The notes beneath the pieces were generated by a model that had not been told where the DNA came from, searched no databases, and saw only the letters and a program-made list of their open reading frames with translations. Shown piece after piece: positions 1 through 12,165 of a stretch of DNA of 64,000 nt; position 1 is the stretch's first letter; every line of letters begins with the position of its first letter. The position numbers and the translations under genes are program-made. Origin of the DNA: Antitrichia curtipendula (taxonomy: Eukaryota; Streptophyta; Bryopsida; Hypnales; Leucodontaceae); NCBI GenBank assembly GCA_951230915.1, contig OX579638.1:17068696-17132695 (forward strand), written 5' to 3'.

Positions 1-64
1 TTAGTAGTTTGATGAATCTGCTCAAACTTCAGTTCAAAGTGGGTGGATGACTTTAGCACAAGAT

Positions 65-382
65 CGTCAACTTCGTTAAAATGGCGAAATTCTATGACTT
101 TGGCAGTTTTCACAGTTCAGAGCAGCCGCTCTGAAATGTTCAACTGTCCTAGATTTCTGAAATCTAAATCGTGTTTAGATGTTTGAAATCTACATTATTC
201 ATAGATGTTCCTTTCAAAGTTCAGACTGCACGATTTGAAGTATACATTTGTGCTAGATTTCTGAAATCTATATAAGATTAAGATTTATGTAATCTACACC
301 CCTCTTAGATGTCACTTTCGCAGTTCAAAGTGGCCTCTCTGAAAATGGCATACGGAATTCCGCCATTTTAACGAAATTGTCG
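65..382 (-). mobile_element. MITE copy A (GGCAATTTCGTT family)
   Basis: Non-coding foldback element with imperfect terminal inverted repeats of the form GGCAATTTCGTTAAAATGGC. It is the same element as copies B and C but inverted: its left end matches their right end. The interior has several copies of the short palindrome TAGATTTCnGAAATCTA. No transposase is present, so it is non-autonomous; the superfamily is not assigned because no clear target-site duplication is visible. Confidence 0.7.
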
Positions 383-820
383 TTAAGCTAGATGTCAATA
401 GTTTCAAATTAAACACATGCCTCCAATCCATCGCTGGGAATCTAAATGGGCCACTATCTCTTCACGTCAATTTCGTTGAATTGACGATATTCCATTCCTT
501 CGGCGCGGTTCAATCTGGCCGCCTGAAACCAAAATCTATTAAGATAACAGGCTCAAGAATAGTTCGGGCATTAAGAACCGCCTACTTGTAAAATGTACAC
601 GATTTGTATATGCTGTTTTTTCATAGCCTTCACTGATGTACAAACAATGTACATTTCAGGGGTGGACAATTTTGGAGCCCTATGCCAGTTCAACTTCAAA
701 TTTTCATAACTAATTTCAAAAAGCTCCAAAAAATATGAAACGACTTAGGGAAGATGCCAAATCCACTTCTCTTTCAAGGAAGAATTTATTGAAAAATATT
801 TCAAGAAGTTTTGCTTTCAT
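383..820. other. Intergenic stretch, nothing recognised
   Basis: About 440 bp between MITE copies A and B. No coding potential, RNA gene or terminal repeat was recognised. Confidence 0.5.
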
Positions 821-1137
821 GGGCAATTTCGTTAAAATGGCATATTCCGTATGCCATTTTCAGAGCGGCCACTTTGAACTGCGAAAGTGACATCTACGAG
901 GGATATAGATTACATAAATCTTTGTCTTATATAGATTTCAGAAATCTAGCACTAATGTACATTTCAAATTGTGCGATCTGAACTTTGAAAGCAACATCTA
1001 TGACTATTGTAGATTTCAGACATCTATAAGAGGTTTAGATTTCAGAAATCTAGGACAGTTGAACATTTCAGAGCGGCCGCTCTGAACTGTGAAAACTGCC
1101 AAAGTTACGAAATTTCGCCATTTTAACGAAATTGCCC
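821..1137 (+). mobile_element. MITE copy B (GGCAATTTCGTT family)
   Basis: This 317-bp element starts GGGCAATTTCGTTAAAATGG and ends with the reverse complement, so the TIRs are about 20 bp. It is the best-preserved copy with copy C. The interior has repeated TAGATTTCAGAAATCTA palindromes. The flanks read cat on the left and att on the right, which does not settle the duplication length. Confidence 0.75.
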
Positions 1138-1811
1138 ATTTTCCCAAAATTCATTTTCAGCTCTTAGGTGGGCGATTTCTGAACCTGTTACCTTAGACCT
1201 CAGTGGAGATATTCGCCACAATGTTTGGCGCATGAAGTACTGCAAAATTTAATTGGCAATGAAGAAATGAATGGCCAGGAAGGTAAAATTGTACAGATCG
1301 AAAAAACCTGAAGTAGAGAGTTCCACGGTGCATGTAGCAGGTGGATCTCGTACTCTCTAGCTAGAATAGAATCAATAGTTTGGGTACGTACTTGAGAGTT
1401 GAGACCGACATATATACTGCTAGAGGGAGCCTGCAACACGATCAACTTAAAGTGCTAGCTATAGCAAGTTCAGGCTCGATCCCTCTAGCAAAGTTGAACT
1501 TCCAAGAGCTCTACAAATTCGGACAGGTATAGAATTCCGATTGTCCTGACAGTGCCAAAGCTCTGGAAGACGTCGAAATTATTGCCTTCACGTCGCACCT
1601 TGTCGAGCACATTTTGCACGTGCAGTTTCCTCTCACACTTCAATCGCCAGCTCTGATGCGTCACTAGCTATCCGATTCGTCGATCTCCCACTCTACAGCC
1701 GTCCGAGAGTTCTTTGGACATCAAACTTGATCTGATTCTTACATATCGACACAGTTCACATAACAGACACTGACAGTAATTCAGCACCAACTCACCAAAA
1801 CAGTACTAAAA
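1138..1811. other. Intergenic stretch between MITEs
   Basis: About 670 bp without a recognisable gene. A short open frame on the minus strand (1200-1445) has no motif or splice context and is treated as chance. Confidence 0.4.
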
Positions 1812-2129
1812 CGGCAATTTCGTTAAAATGGCGGTATTCCGTATGCCATTTTCAGAGCAGCCACTTTGAACTGCGAAAGTGACATTTAAGAAGGGTATAG
1901 ATTACATAAATCTTAATCTTATATAGATTTCAGAAATCTAGCACTGATGTACATTTCAAATTGCACGGTTTGAACTTTGAAAATCAACATTTATGACTGT
2001 TGTAGATTTTAGACGTCCAGAAATGATTTAGATTTCAGAAATCTAGGACACTTGAACATTTCAGAGCAACCGCTCTGAACTATGAAAACTGCCAAGTTAC
2101 GAAATTTTGCCATTTTAACGAAATTGCCC
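1812..2129 (+). mobile_element. MITE copy C (GGCAATTTCGTT family)
   Basis: This 318-bp element is collinear with copy B over its whole length, with scattered substitutions. The TIRs are GGCAATTTCGTTAAAATGGC at the left and the complement at the right. The same internal palindromes are present. Confidence 0.75.
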
Positions 2130-2266
2130 TTGTAGGTATATTTACACTCGGGAAATTAATATTTTAAGAGACAATATGTCAAGGCAATACCTAGGACTGG
2201 TCAAGGCAGTACCCAAGATTGGTGTGAAGGAAAGCTAGCTGATCGAATTGAAGAAGAACAACTAAA

Positions 2267-2392
2267 TGGCGAATTTCATTAAAATGGCAGCATTCCAGAA
2301 CTTTGGCGGTTTTACATCTATACATGTCCTAGATGTTCAGACCAATTGTTCCAAAAGTAGCGGATTTCATATGCCATTTTAATGGAATTCGC
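2267..2392 (-). mobile_element. MITE copy D, internally deleted
   Basis: About 126 bp. The outer ends resemble the family (ATGGCGAATTTCATTAAAATGG at the left, a CCATTTTAATGGAATTCG-like right end), but most of the interior is missing. The left side has the tract (AACTTTGGCGG) that lies near the right end of copies B and C, so its orientation matches copy A. Confidence 0.55.
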
Positions 2393-2678
2393 TTTCTAAT
2401 CAAATCTTCGACGGAGGAGTCATCCATATTTGCATCCTTCTGTTTACTACAAAAGAAAGTATTTAGGAAGGTTACGAGGTTGCTTTGTTTTGTGTATTAC
2501 AATTATCTTCATAGCATGAAATTAATTAAAAATCAATTCATGCAACTCCTTGACAACGTGTTTATTTTTGTGGAACTCTTTAGAAACATTGACCATTCTG
2601 TAACATACAATGTACGTGCACAAAAGAAGAAATCATATATATACAAGGCAATAAATGTTGTCGAGGAGGTTCAAATAT

Positions 2679-2860
2679 CACTAGTAGAAAATTGTGTCAC
2701 AGTCAACAAAAGCTAGCTAACATTTTCTAAAAAGTGTGTTGCAGTGAATGCAAATTTTTGAAAATTGCGTTGTAATCAGCACAAATTTTCTGTTTTCTAT
2801 CACAAAACATAGAATATGTCGGCTAACTTTTGTTGACTGTAACACAATTTTCTTCTAGAG
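2679..2860. mobile_element. CACTA-type MITE, 182 bp
   Basis: It begins CACTAGTAGAAAATTGTG. The right end is nearly the reverse complement over about 36 bp (the terminal CACTA reads CTCTA there), including a shared GTCAACAAAAG tract. The first 14 bases equal the left end of the 37.5-kb CACTA element at 18599, which suggests the same transposase family. The 3-bp flanks (tat and gtt) do not match, so the duplication has decayed. Confidence 0.65.
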
Positions 2861-4250
2861 GTTGTATCAAAACACACCTGACTAAATGTCAAGTTCATTC
2901 AGTTAGAGTTTGAAATTTTTTACCTGTCTTGTACATTGTTTACATGTATGTCACAATTTGGCATTGGAATCATGCCAATTTAACAAAATAGAATCAGTAG
3001 AGAAAAAATAAACTCTCTCAAGGGCTGCTAAAAACTCTCTTGCTAGAAGATTCTAAGCATATATTTTATTTTGTCCTTTTGTTATTGTTCCCCTATTGTT
3101 GCACATTTTGGGTTGGGGTGTGATGGTTGGGATATGGTAGGTGGTTGAAAACCATTGGGTTGCTTTAGTAGGGTACGTTATCAATATCAAAGGCTTGGAT
3201 TCATAATTATTGATATTTTAAGAGAAATGGATCATAACATTTTTTGTATGTTTTATTTAAAGATTCGACAATATGAGTCTTAAGTTTTTAATCAATTGAA
3301 AGAGATGGAACAATGCCTTTGCACCTTGCTTTATAAACATGGTACTAGAAGCTAAAGGACTAAGAAAGTACAAAAAATTTAAGATAAGTAAAGATAATGA
3401 AGAGATCTTCTTTCTACAAGAGCAAGATATAATACTAAAATATATTGTTGTATAGTATGTCGCCTATCTTGTCCACTCCATGGGTTCACACAGGACATGG
3501 ACATGTTTTTGTGTACTTTGAGTAGAGCTTGTAGGGCTCTTGAAATAGCTTCTTTAATGATACGTCCTACATTAGCTAGATGCTTTAAAAATCAATGTCG
3601 TGTCCGAACATGGGCACTTCCATTTGACATATATGTCTTGCTAGCCAAGGTCAACCCTCCCAAAGTCAAGACTTTTAATTTGCTAACATGCCATTGCTTA
3701 TACTCAAGTTAAAATGCTGCATGGGGTGCACGAGCAAAAGGACAGAGTAATGACGTGAGCTTAATTTCAGTTCATGGAGAAAAGTATAAATAGTGGTCCT
3801 CAAGGAATGCCATCTACATCAGTTGTAAGTTTCAATTCAAGCGCACGGTGGATCAGTGGCCTCCTTCAGAGACATGCTGACTTGAAACTCAAATGCCGCT
3901 CTTCACCTCGCTCAGCATCTTCATCGATCCTCAGCCCAGCTGCTTGTGCCGCTTTGATTCATCAACTCCTTTGCAGTGGAATATCATGATTTTGGAGCTC
4001 TGAAATGCACCAATGTAACGAAATTGACGTAAGTTACATTAGTTCTGTCATCAGTCATATGCTTTTTCTTCATTTCCTCTGAGAGGGGAATGTAAACCTT
4101 TGGAGCTAGTCTGCTTGAAATTGTAAATTTGATCCAATGCTTCTGACCTTTCGGATCTGCCTAGAATTCCTTCGACAAAAGATGTACCGTGTTTGGGACC
4201 CTTGAACGCACTTTACAACACGGTTCTTTATATATTCTTTGAGCTAGTAT
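2861..4250. other. Intergenic stretch upstream of the peroxidase
   Basis: About 1.4 kb of AT-rich sequence. Small open frames at 3497-3712 and 3774-3989 (both plus) show no motif. A short fragment near 4014-4026 resembles one MITE end (AACGAAATTGACG). Nothing else was recognised. Confidence 0.4.
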
Positions 4251-4591
4251 GGGCAATTTGGTTAAAATGGCGGTATTTCGTGTGTCATTTTCAGAGTGCC
4301 CACTCTGAATCATAAAAGTGACATCTAAGATAGATATAGTTTTCATAAATCTAGGATTATTATAGATTTCAAAATCTAGGACGGTTATAGATTTCAAAAA
4401 TCAAGAACTGATAGATTTCAGACCGCACAATTTGAAAAAATAAGATTTTTTTATAGATTTCAAATATCTAGGAAACATATAGATGTCAAAAATCTAAGAT
4501 AATTATAGATTTCAGACCATTTCAGAGTGCACGATCTGAACTGTTAAAAGTGTCAAACTAACGGAATACCGCCATTCTAACGAAATTGCCC
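4251..4591 (+). mobile_element. MITE copy E, next to the peroxidase start
   Basis: This 341-bp family member has TIRs GGGCAATTTGGTTAAAATGG at the left and TCTAACGAAATTGCCC at the right. Its interior is longer than in copies B and C, with extra TAGATTTCAAAAATCTA units. It ends 155 bp before the first ATG of the peroxidase and so lies in the likely promoter or 5' leader. Confidence 0.7.
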
Positions 4592-4746
4592 ATTAGTGTA
4601 CTGTATAATTAGTACTGCGGTACCAAAGTGCTTTGAATGACTTGGTATTTATTTTGCAGGCTTCAGTTCTTTGAAAAGGTTTAAGCCTGCAAGCTTGCCA
4701 CGAGATAGCTAGTCCACGACTCACGTCTCCAGTTCGGAAAACTGCA

Positions 4747-7700
4747 ATGGATAAGATGTTGTTGCCAATAGCTTTCATGCAGCAGCTTCACCGCCATGCG
4801 CGTAAGATCCAGCCATTAGTGCCGACAGGGAAACTCGTGAACTTGGCGATGGCCTTTCTCATGCTGTCAACAGGGCTGGTGAATGGCGGCACACCAGGCA
4901 GTGATCTCAGCTCCGTTTACTACGACGACCTGTGCCCCGGCTTTGGCACTTTTGCTACTGCGAAGTTTCAAAATCTTACGGATTCTATTGTGGCACCCAG
5001 AATTGCTGCTGATCCTGGCCTTGCTCCTGCCTTGATGAGGTGTGTATACAACAGGACTCGTTTTTACTGCCAATCTAAACATTCTGTTTTCCAAGCTAGC
5101 CTTTTCTTGTGGTTGAAAATTCGTGAAATGCATACGTATTGTTTTGTCCGTTGGTTCGATTTGGAGCTTGAATGTGTAGTACAAACCTACATAGCCGGAA
5201 ATTTATGATTGAACCAATCCATGTAAGTTCTATGATTGACAGAAAATTGGGCCTCCTTTGATAAGTAGAACATGGATTTATGAACTCCAATGTGTAGAAG
5301 CAAATAAAATTTGGCAAATGAAATCAGTCTTTGAATTTCATTTTGTTTGCTGGCAGTTGAGCATCCATATACGTGTTTTCAAAGTCATATACTTATCAAG
5401 ACGTAAAGCCTGAGATCACGTCTGACATGTGGTCAGAAGGAATTATTTTGTGATGACATTCATTTTGTTATATAAGTGGAAATTTACAAATTCGGCATGT
5501 CCTTTTCTGGACAGACATCTGGAAACTTAAATCTATATCACTCCTGGGTTTTTGAGTATTTAAGAGCAAATGTAACAATTTTTGCACTTTGAATTTTGCC
5601 AATATAACAAAATTGAAGTTTCATGTTGTACATCTTTGAGTTTGCTCAACAAAATCTCTGTAGCATAATTAAAGGTTGTGCAGCAGCGAATAAATGCAGA
5701 GATCTAAAAATCTTAGGGACCATATGGCTATGGAATCTAATTTCTTCTCTTGCAATTACCTGAAACAAGTTCATTGCAATTTATGTGCAGGTTAGCGTTT
5801 CACGACTGCTTTGTTCAAGTAAGCCTTTCCACAAGCCTGAGGAAGTGTTATATTTATTGCTAAGCAATTGAACTGTTTCTCAGTGGGAGATTGAAAGTTC
5901 GCTGAGGAAATTCATAAATGGAAGGAACTTGAGCTGAAATTTATTGATAAACTGATATTTGCATTGGACCTAAGACAGTTTTGTTATTTCGTTTTGGATG
6001 CAGGGGTGTGATGCTTCCGTTCTGCTAAATACTACAGCAGGCAATTTACCCGCCGAGAAGGATGCATCTCCCAACACTTCCGTGAGAGGGTTCGAAGTCA
6101 TTGATGCAGTCAAAGCAGCGTTGGAGCTTGTCTGCGCAGGAGTGTTTTCATGTGCCGACATTGTCCAAGAGGTGGCCTTGGCAGCACAGAGATATGTGGT
6201 AAGCAAGTTTCTCTACTCATGGCGTGCAAACAATGTTCGGTCTTCTAAGGAATTCACGATTGTTTAATTTGGATCTCCATTTCTTCTAATACAGAGCAGA
6301 GGAAAACCACAGAGATGTGTCCCAAGGTTGAAGTAGAAAATGGAGGATACATTCTATTTCCAAATGATATTCGGATGAGCATTGCTTTGAATAGAATTCT
6401 ATACTGTTGTTCAATTCAGTGTCTCTTTGACTCCAGACCTGTTTTCTTGCATTCTTCCTGTTTTCTTGACGCGGAAGGAGCCTTCCCATGACTGTTTAGT
6501 AATCTTACGATGATCGTCCTAGGTTGGCCATGTTTGAAATGTTTTCAGAGACTCCATGAGAGAGCTTTACCCCAACTGAAGGAATTGTGCGTGCAAGTTC
6601 AGTGTTCTCCCAAAACTTCTGTCGAAGGTTTTAAGCCCATGGACTCCAGGAACTCAAACAGTTCTTATTGAATCCCTTGTGTGAAAAACATGTACTCAAT
6701 TAAGTTTGACTAACTCGAGAATTTGTGTTGAATGTTTGTGGATGCAGGTCCAAACGACCCCTAAAAGTGGATGGCAACTGAGGTATGGGAGGTGTGATGG
6801 ACGAGTTTCTCTCGCAACGGAGGCCTCTCAATTCCTTCCTAGTCCTGACATGAATTATACGCAGCTAGTAGCAAGTTTTGCTACACAAGGCCTGAACAGC
6901 TCTGACCTTGTTCATCTTTCAGGTACTAAGCAATAATTAAATGCTCAAATATTGCACCCAAATTAATATGAATGAAATGTAAATAATATGAGCAATCAGT
7001 TGATAGTGATGCAAAAATATGAAGTGCCCTACACTGCCGTATTTGGATTGTTTAATGAGATTTTAGAAGGAATCGTAAAGAAATTTTTTCCCACTATTCA
7101 TAGACTGAGGTCTCTTCTAGTATGAAGTTAAATGGTTTGTAAATTTAAATAATATGTGACCTCCTTTTGTATCTCCATGCAAAGTGTGAAAGTCAATTTG
7201 TTAATAATGTTGGAAACTTTGATATTCATTTGGAAAGCACTTGGAATCTGAATTTTACACCAGTGGTAGTTTTTAGAGCTTTGTGTAATTCAATGTCATA
7301 ATTTTGGCACCGTGGATTGTGCCATTGTAAAAAAAGAATAATGTTCCTTGTTTTCAAATGATGTTTGACCATGAACAATAATCATCAAAGGTTCCTCACA
7401 CCCTAGAAATAAAATAATTGATATGGATTGACTTTTCTTTAGTTACAACCATAATAACATTGTTTATACTATTTTCCAGGAGCCCATACTTTTGGAATTG
7501 CTCATTGTATTACCTTCACCAAACGATTGTACAACTTTAACGGCAACGGATCTGGCACTGATCCAGCTCTAGATGCTACTGTTGCTGCCAATTTGAAAGA
7601 TCAATGCCCCCCAGAAAGCCCTCTCAATGTTGTAAACTTGGATATGACTAGTCCATCTACATTTGACAACGAGTACTACAACAATATTTATGCTGGCAAG

Positions 7701-7880
7701 GTTCTCTTTACTTCTGACAACGTATTAAAGAGTGAAAATGACAGTATCACTCTTGATGTAGCCTCTAATCTTGCATTTGTTGGGACCAACTTCCCCCTTT
7801 CCTTTACAAAGATGACTGAGATTAATGTGAAGCTGTCTCCAAATGGGGAGATTCGTTCTAATTGCGCTCTCCTAAACTAA
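4747..7880 (+). CDS. Class III (secretory) peroxidase, five exons
   Basis: Haem peroxidase of the plant secretory pathway (EC 1.11.1.7), which uses H2O2 to oxidise phenolics in the wall or vacuole. Exons: 4747-5039, 5791-5818, 6004-6198, 6748-6922 and 7480-7880; all junctions are GT-AG and in phase, giving 363 aa. Visible marks are the N-terminal YYDDLCP, the distal haem site RLAFHDCFVQGCDASVLL (residues 98-115, catalytic Arg and His), SCAD, the proximal haem ligand His in LSGAHTFG (near 233), FDNEYY, and the C-terminal GEIRSNC. The cysteines are spaced as in the family. The hydrophobic signal-like segment NLAMAFLMLSTGLVNGG lies about 30 residues in, so Met35 (4849) is a plausible start and would give 329 aa, the usual length. 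Exon 2 is only 28 nt and encodes the distal site. One oddity is that the usual GRRDG motif reads GRCDG. No broken codon was seen, so it is probably functional. Confidence 0.93.
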
Positions 7881-7953
7881 ATAGTCAAAAAAATTAGATA
7901 ACCTACTAACTTTGAGGATTTATATTTTTGTACTTCCTAAGTGTAGCTAGCTA

Positions 7954-8168
7954 CATTAGAAGAAACCCATGTTTTTTTTGGTATGCCTAGTATTTTTATG
8001 ACGGATTTTTTTGGACATCTATTTTGACATCTAGTTGTTTTTATGTTGTTTATGATGTTCATTGGATGTTATTGTTGACATAAAAACATCTAGATGTTGA
8101 AATAGATGTCCAAAAAATCCGACATAAAAATACTGGGCATGTCAAAAAAACATGGGTTTTTTCTAGTG
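7954..8168. mobile_element. CACTA-type foldback MITE with CTA duplication
   Basis: A 215-bp near-perfect hairpin. The left end is CATTAGAAGAAACCCATG and the right end is the complement of CACTAGAAAAAACCCATG. The flanking trinucleotides are CTA on both sides (7951-7953 and 8169-8171), the 3-bp duplication expected of CACTA elements. It is non-coding and lies 73 bp after the peroxidase stop codon, so it may be within the 3' UTR. Confidence 0.8.
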
Positions 8169-8410
8169 CTAATAACAATGTGTAATTTAGAACCTAGCTA
8201 CTGACTATGCAAACTAGCCTTGAGTTAGTTTTCTTACTATATATTAGCATAAACTTGTAGTGTGAATTAATGTTAAATAATTCGTTGACAATGTCAATGA
8301 ACTTGGACTTGCATGCTATCCCTAAGTTAGTATGTCACAACAACAAGGAAAACTATCCTAAGTATGTACAACTCTTGCAAAATACAAAGATCACAAATAT
8401 GATTTTGCTA

Positions 8411-9346
8411 AGCCCTAAAGGTTCTTGACTATGTTTTCACCCAAAATGCTCCAAAACTGTCATGTTTAATACAAGTACCAAATTTTAGAAAAAAAATCAT
8501 TTTTAGACACATATAACTATAGGATCTTGTAGTAATTTGGTTTGAAAAGATGTGGAAAAAATTTCAAAAATTTCCACCATGTAGATTGCAATATACTAGC
8601 ATTTGAAGTGACAAAAATCCTTGTTTGGCCCCGTAGAAAACCGGGTAGCTTCACTTTACAAGGTTACATTTGTATGAAAAAATATCCAAAATGGTGGTGC
8701 TTTTTTGTTTCATTCTTCAAGGCAAGTTGGTTACATTCTTGAATAATTTCAAATAATTTTGAATTGTACAACATATAGGAAAAAAATAGTAAGTAGAAAG
8801 AAGTAGAGAATGATTCAAAATACTAAATTGGTAAGAACTTAGTTATGGAATTGAAAAATGCCACTCCCAATGGTTGTAATGTTGTAATAAACAATCTACA
8901 ACCTATGGTTTAATTTTTTCAAAAAATATTGAAAATTGAGTTAAATAAAGGACTTTAAATTCATTTTTGAGTAGAAATTCTATAACTACTTACAAACTAA
9001 AACTTTTCATAACTTTCATCTCATTAATCAAAATGGAATGATTAAAAGCTTTCCACGTATATATAAATCTAGAGAACCAATTTCAAGTTTTTATTTTTTT
9101 AATAGGGATTTTAAAAGAATTTTTTGAGCTACCTAGGTTGCCTTCTAATCATTGAAAATTATATATTATACAATAAATTTTTAACAATGTTGTCAAAAGT
9201 TATAAAAATTGTTGAATCTTGTAGCTACTCCTATGACACATGTTGTGTGAAAATCTAATAGAAAAATAAAATAAAAATTCCATTTGTAGTAAACTACCCC
9301 AAATCGTTGTGTTGCTAAAAAACATAGTTTGGTTCTTTAGGGGTTA
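8411..9346 (-). mobile_element. Non-autonomous TIR element, copy 1 (0.93 kb)
   Basis: The ends are imperfect inverted repeats of about 30 bp: AGCCCTAAAGGTTCTTGACT at the left and the complement of TAACCCCTAAAGAACCAAAC at the right, followed inward by CTATGTTTT. The reverse complement matches, in order, 12166-12508, 13832-13930 and 16757-17262, so that region is a second copy split by two insertions. The interior is AT-rich and non-coding. No convincing target-site duplication was found, so a Mutator-like origin is only a guess. Confidence 0.65.
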
Positions 9347-10405
9347 AGATTGAAATTTTATTTGCTTTTAACAAATAATTGGGAGGGTATATTTTCAATA
9401 TTGTTTGTTATTTCAATTTTTGGGCTTGTATGGGATGTTAATTTGTTGAAAATGTCTATGAACTTGTATAAGTATTCCATATTAGATAGCCATATGTATT
9501 TTGTATACAATATCCATATTAAAATATTTTGGATTTGGTTTGGGGTTGAAGTGGACAAATCAAAAGGTTTTTATTTTCTTTTTAATATAAAGGAGTAGGA
9601 GCGGGACTGGCCAGCTTTTGGGGATGCATAGTGTTATTACATAGTGAATACAACTGAACATAATGATTAATACCTAGAAGATGCAAACATCTTATGGGAA
9701 TATAATGAGATATTGTGATTTCAAACTCTGATCAGTTATAGTCTGAAAATACCACCCCATGCATTGGGCTGATTTAATCCCCCTATACATTAGGTTGGTT
9801 TAATTATGATCCCCCCTATTTGTATTTTTCAGGAAGTAGTCTTACTTGCAATCAATAAGGGATATGTGTGATTTCCGTATATATTATGTATGTCTGTATC
9901 CATATCTATATTTGTATATTTGTATCCATCCATGTATGTATTCATATTTTGTATCCATAATTCATATCCATATTTTGTATCTACATCTATATTTGTTCCT
10001 AAGCAACGGCCAAGATTGCCTCTCACAATGGTGTTCCACAATGATTACTAAATTGGAGATCAATGACATTGGAAAGGGGAGAATTCTTTTTAAAATAGAG
10101 ATCAACGGCTCTAGATTTTTTTAAATGGCAAGGAAAGTGTTAATTGCAAAAGTAGATGTAATCGCATCTTTTTATTACATAGTATTATTGCATTACTTTT
10201 TCAAAGAAGATCAAGTTATTGAAGGGGGCTTTGATAACTTCACATCTCCTTCCTATGACACATATCTTCTTCAACAGTGAATAAAAACAATGAAGAATGC
10301 ATTAGAAAAAGAATGGGATTTTAGGAAGGCTTCTAGAATGTGGACTAAATCCAATGGCCCTTTGAAGGCCCCATTTGTGAGCCTTCAAAATAGCACTTGG
10401 AACTA
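9347..10405. other. AT-rich intergenic stretch with TATCCATAT-like simple repeat
   Basis: About 1 kb with no supported gene. At 9890-9990 there is a degenerate run of TATCCATATCTATATTTG-like units. Open frames here are low-complexity products of that run. Confidence 0.4.
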
Positions 10406-12165
10406 TGGGATTATTTTTTGCAATTTTTTGTTAGTTTTTATGTAATTTTATGCAAAAAGGCATAAAAAAAGTAGTTGAAGGAGATTTGGTAGAAGTCCCT
10501 ACTAATTCAGTTAGGAGTCTTTCTGGAAGTGCGGAATGCATAAAATACCTTGTTTTTTTGTTTCTAAATCCTAGTTAAGTGTCTGAGAGATTAGATTAGC
10601 ATTTCCAAGAAAAGTGAGGATGTGAGAGTTAGCTAGTCCTAGTGTCTTGTCTATGTAAAACTAATCCTACAAAGTGCATGTGAAAACCTGGCTAAATACT
10701 AAAGTCTAATTTTAGATTTAAAAGAGTCTAGATCCAATTCATAAAGAATGTGAATTAGTTAGTGTTAGTCTTGTAGATAACTTTTTTAATATGAACCAGA
10801 ATGCAAAGTAGACGGAGGGAGAGGTGATTGGAGTATACAGAGAAGTGCTTTTAGAATAAAGGCAATCATCCATGATATAGGAGTTAGTCATCCACAATAA
10901 ACCCCGGTACCATAATGATTTCTCCCTCGGTTAGAAATTGTAAAGGAATTGCTAATTTTAGCCTCTATATGAATGGTGCAAATAGAGATTTGACTATGCA
11001 CTTAAGTCTTGGAAACTTCCTAGAGGTTGTCCAAAAAGTTTCGGGATTTTACGAAATTCCATAATGCCTCCATGGAAAGTCAACTCCCTTTGGAACTAAT
11101 GATAAATTTGTAGAAATTACTCAAAGTGCATTAAAATTTCACTAAAATTTATGATACTGTTTTGTGTATTAACAAAGCATCCCATTGAATTTGAAGACTT
11201 TTTGATAGTTACAAGTATCAAAATCAATAGCAACATCAAATTTCAAGAGCATTTACAACATGGCGGCGGGTTGACCGGCGTACCAAAAGGTAATGGTGTC
11301 CAAATGTTGCAAATGAAGGGTCTTTTCTTACTCCCACAAACCTTCCAGACAACCCTAGGTAGTTAGTTTCTTTGGAAAATGCAAATTTCAATAGTTGGAA
11401 TTTTGACTTTTCTTTGGAATTATTGTTGGTGATTCTTACAAGTATAATTGGCTTAGAAGAAGGCAGTAGAGGATCTTGTAGACTAATTTGGGTCTTACAA
11501 ACATGATGGCGCAATTGATTTTTGATTTCAAATTGTTCCCTAAAAGATAGAGAGGGTCCAACAATAGGTTTGACTTTTAGGAGTAATTAGTGGTAATTTT
11601 AGGTTAATTTGCAAAACATATTGGAAAAAATCAAAGATTAGATTTGGTTAGGATTTCAAATCTTTCCTTAAAAAATCATCTTTGATTAAACTAAGAATAT
11701 TTAGAAATATCTTGGAGTTATTTGTATAATATCTCAAGGTTAATTAGGTTAATTTCCTAAATATCTTTGGAAAAAATCTAAGATTTGATTTTGGCAAAAT
11801 TTCATTGCTAAATGAGGTTTGTTCTAGAAAATTCTTGGATTAAACAAATACTATTTTGAAAATATCTTTAGGTAGGTTAGAAAATATCTTAGGGTTGGTT
11901 AGGGTTAGTTTTAAAATATCTTTGAGTAAGAAGACAAATATCTCACTGTAAACTTAGATGGTGGAGCCTTCTAACAAGTATATAAGGCCCTCTTCCGAGG
12001 ATTTTGGCAACCCCATTTTTTGATAACAACATTTTATTGGAATATACAAGATCCATACTAGCACACTCTTATTATTGCTCATTGACACACTGTCGGTATT
12101 ATCTATTGAGGCCAGATTTGACCAAACTTCTGCTCAATCTTATAATCCTAGTGAAGAACTTGACT
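10406..12165 (+). mobile_element. LTR-like repeat family R, copy 1
   Basis: It starts TGGGATTATTTTTTGC and aligns as the reverse complement with 52260-53996. Shared anchors in order include GGTAGAAGTCCCTAC, the CCCCGGTACCA tract, GTTTCGGGATTTTAC, GGCGCAATTG, a TATA box followed by GGCCCTC, and TTATTATTGCTC. A promoter-like layout in a long non-coding repeat is typical of an LTR. No gag or pol coding sequence is present, and the 3' border is set only by the abutting TIR element. Confidence 0.55.
11979..11986 (+). promoter_or_regulatory. TATA box of repeat family R copy 1
   Basis: TATATAAG followed by GCCCTC. The inverted copy at 52446-52453 has TATAAAAG followed by GCCTCCCC at the matching place. 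Its conservation between two diverged copies supports a real retroelement promoter. Confidence 0.5.

Noticed and set aside
2333..2716. 127-aa plus-strand frame
   Set aside because: It starts inside MITE copy D and ends inside a CACTA MITE; there is no recognisable domain.
9829..10124. Tyr/Ile/Asp-rich frames on both strands
   Set aside because: They are products of a degenerate TATCCATAT simple repeat.
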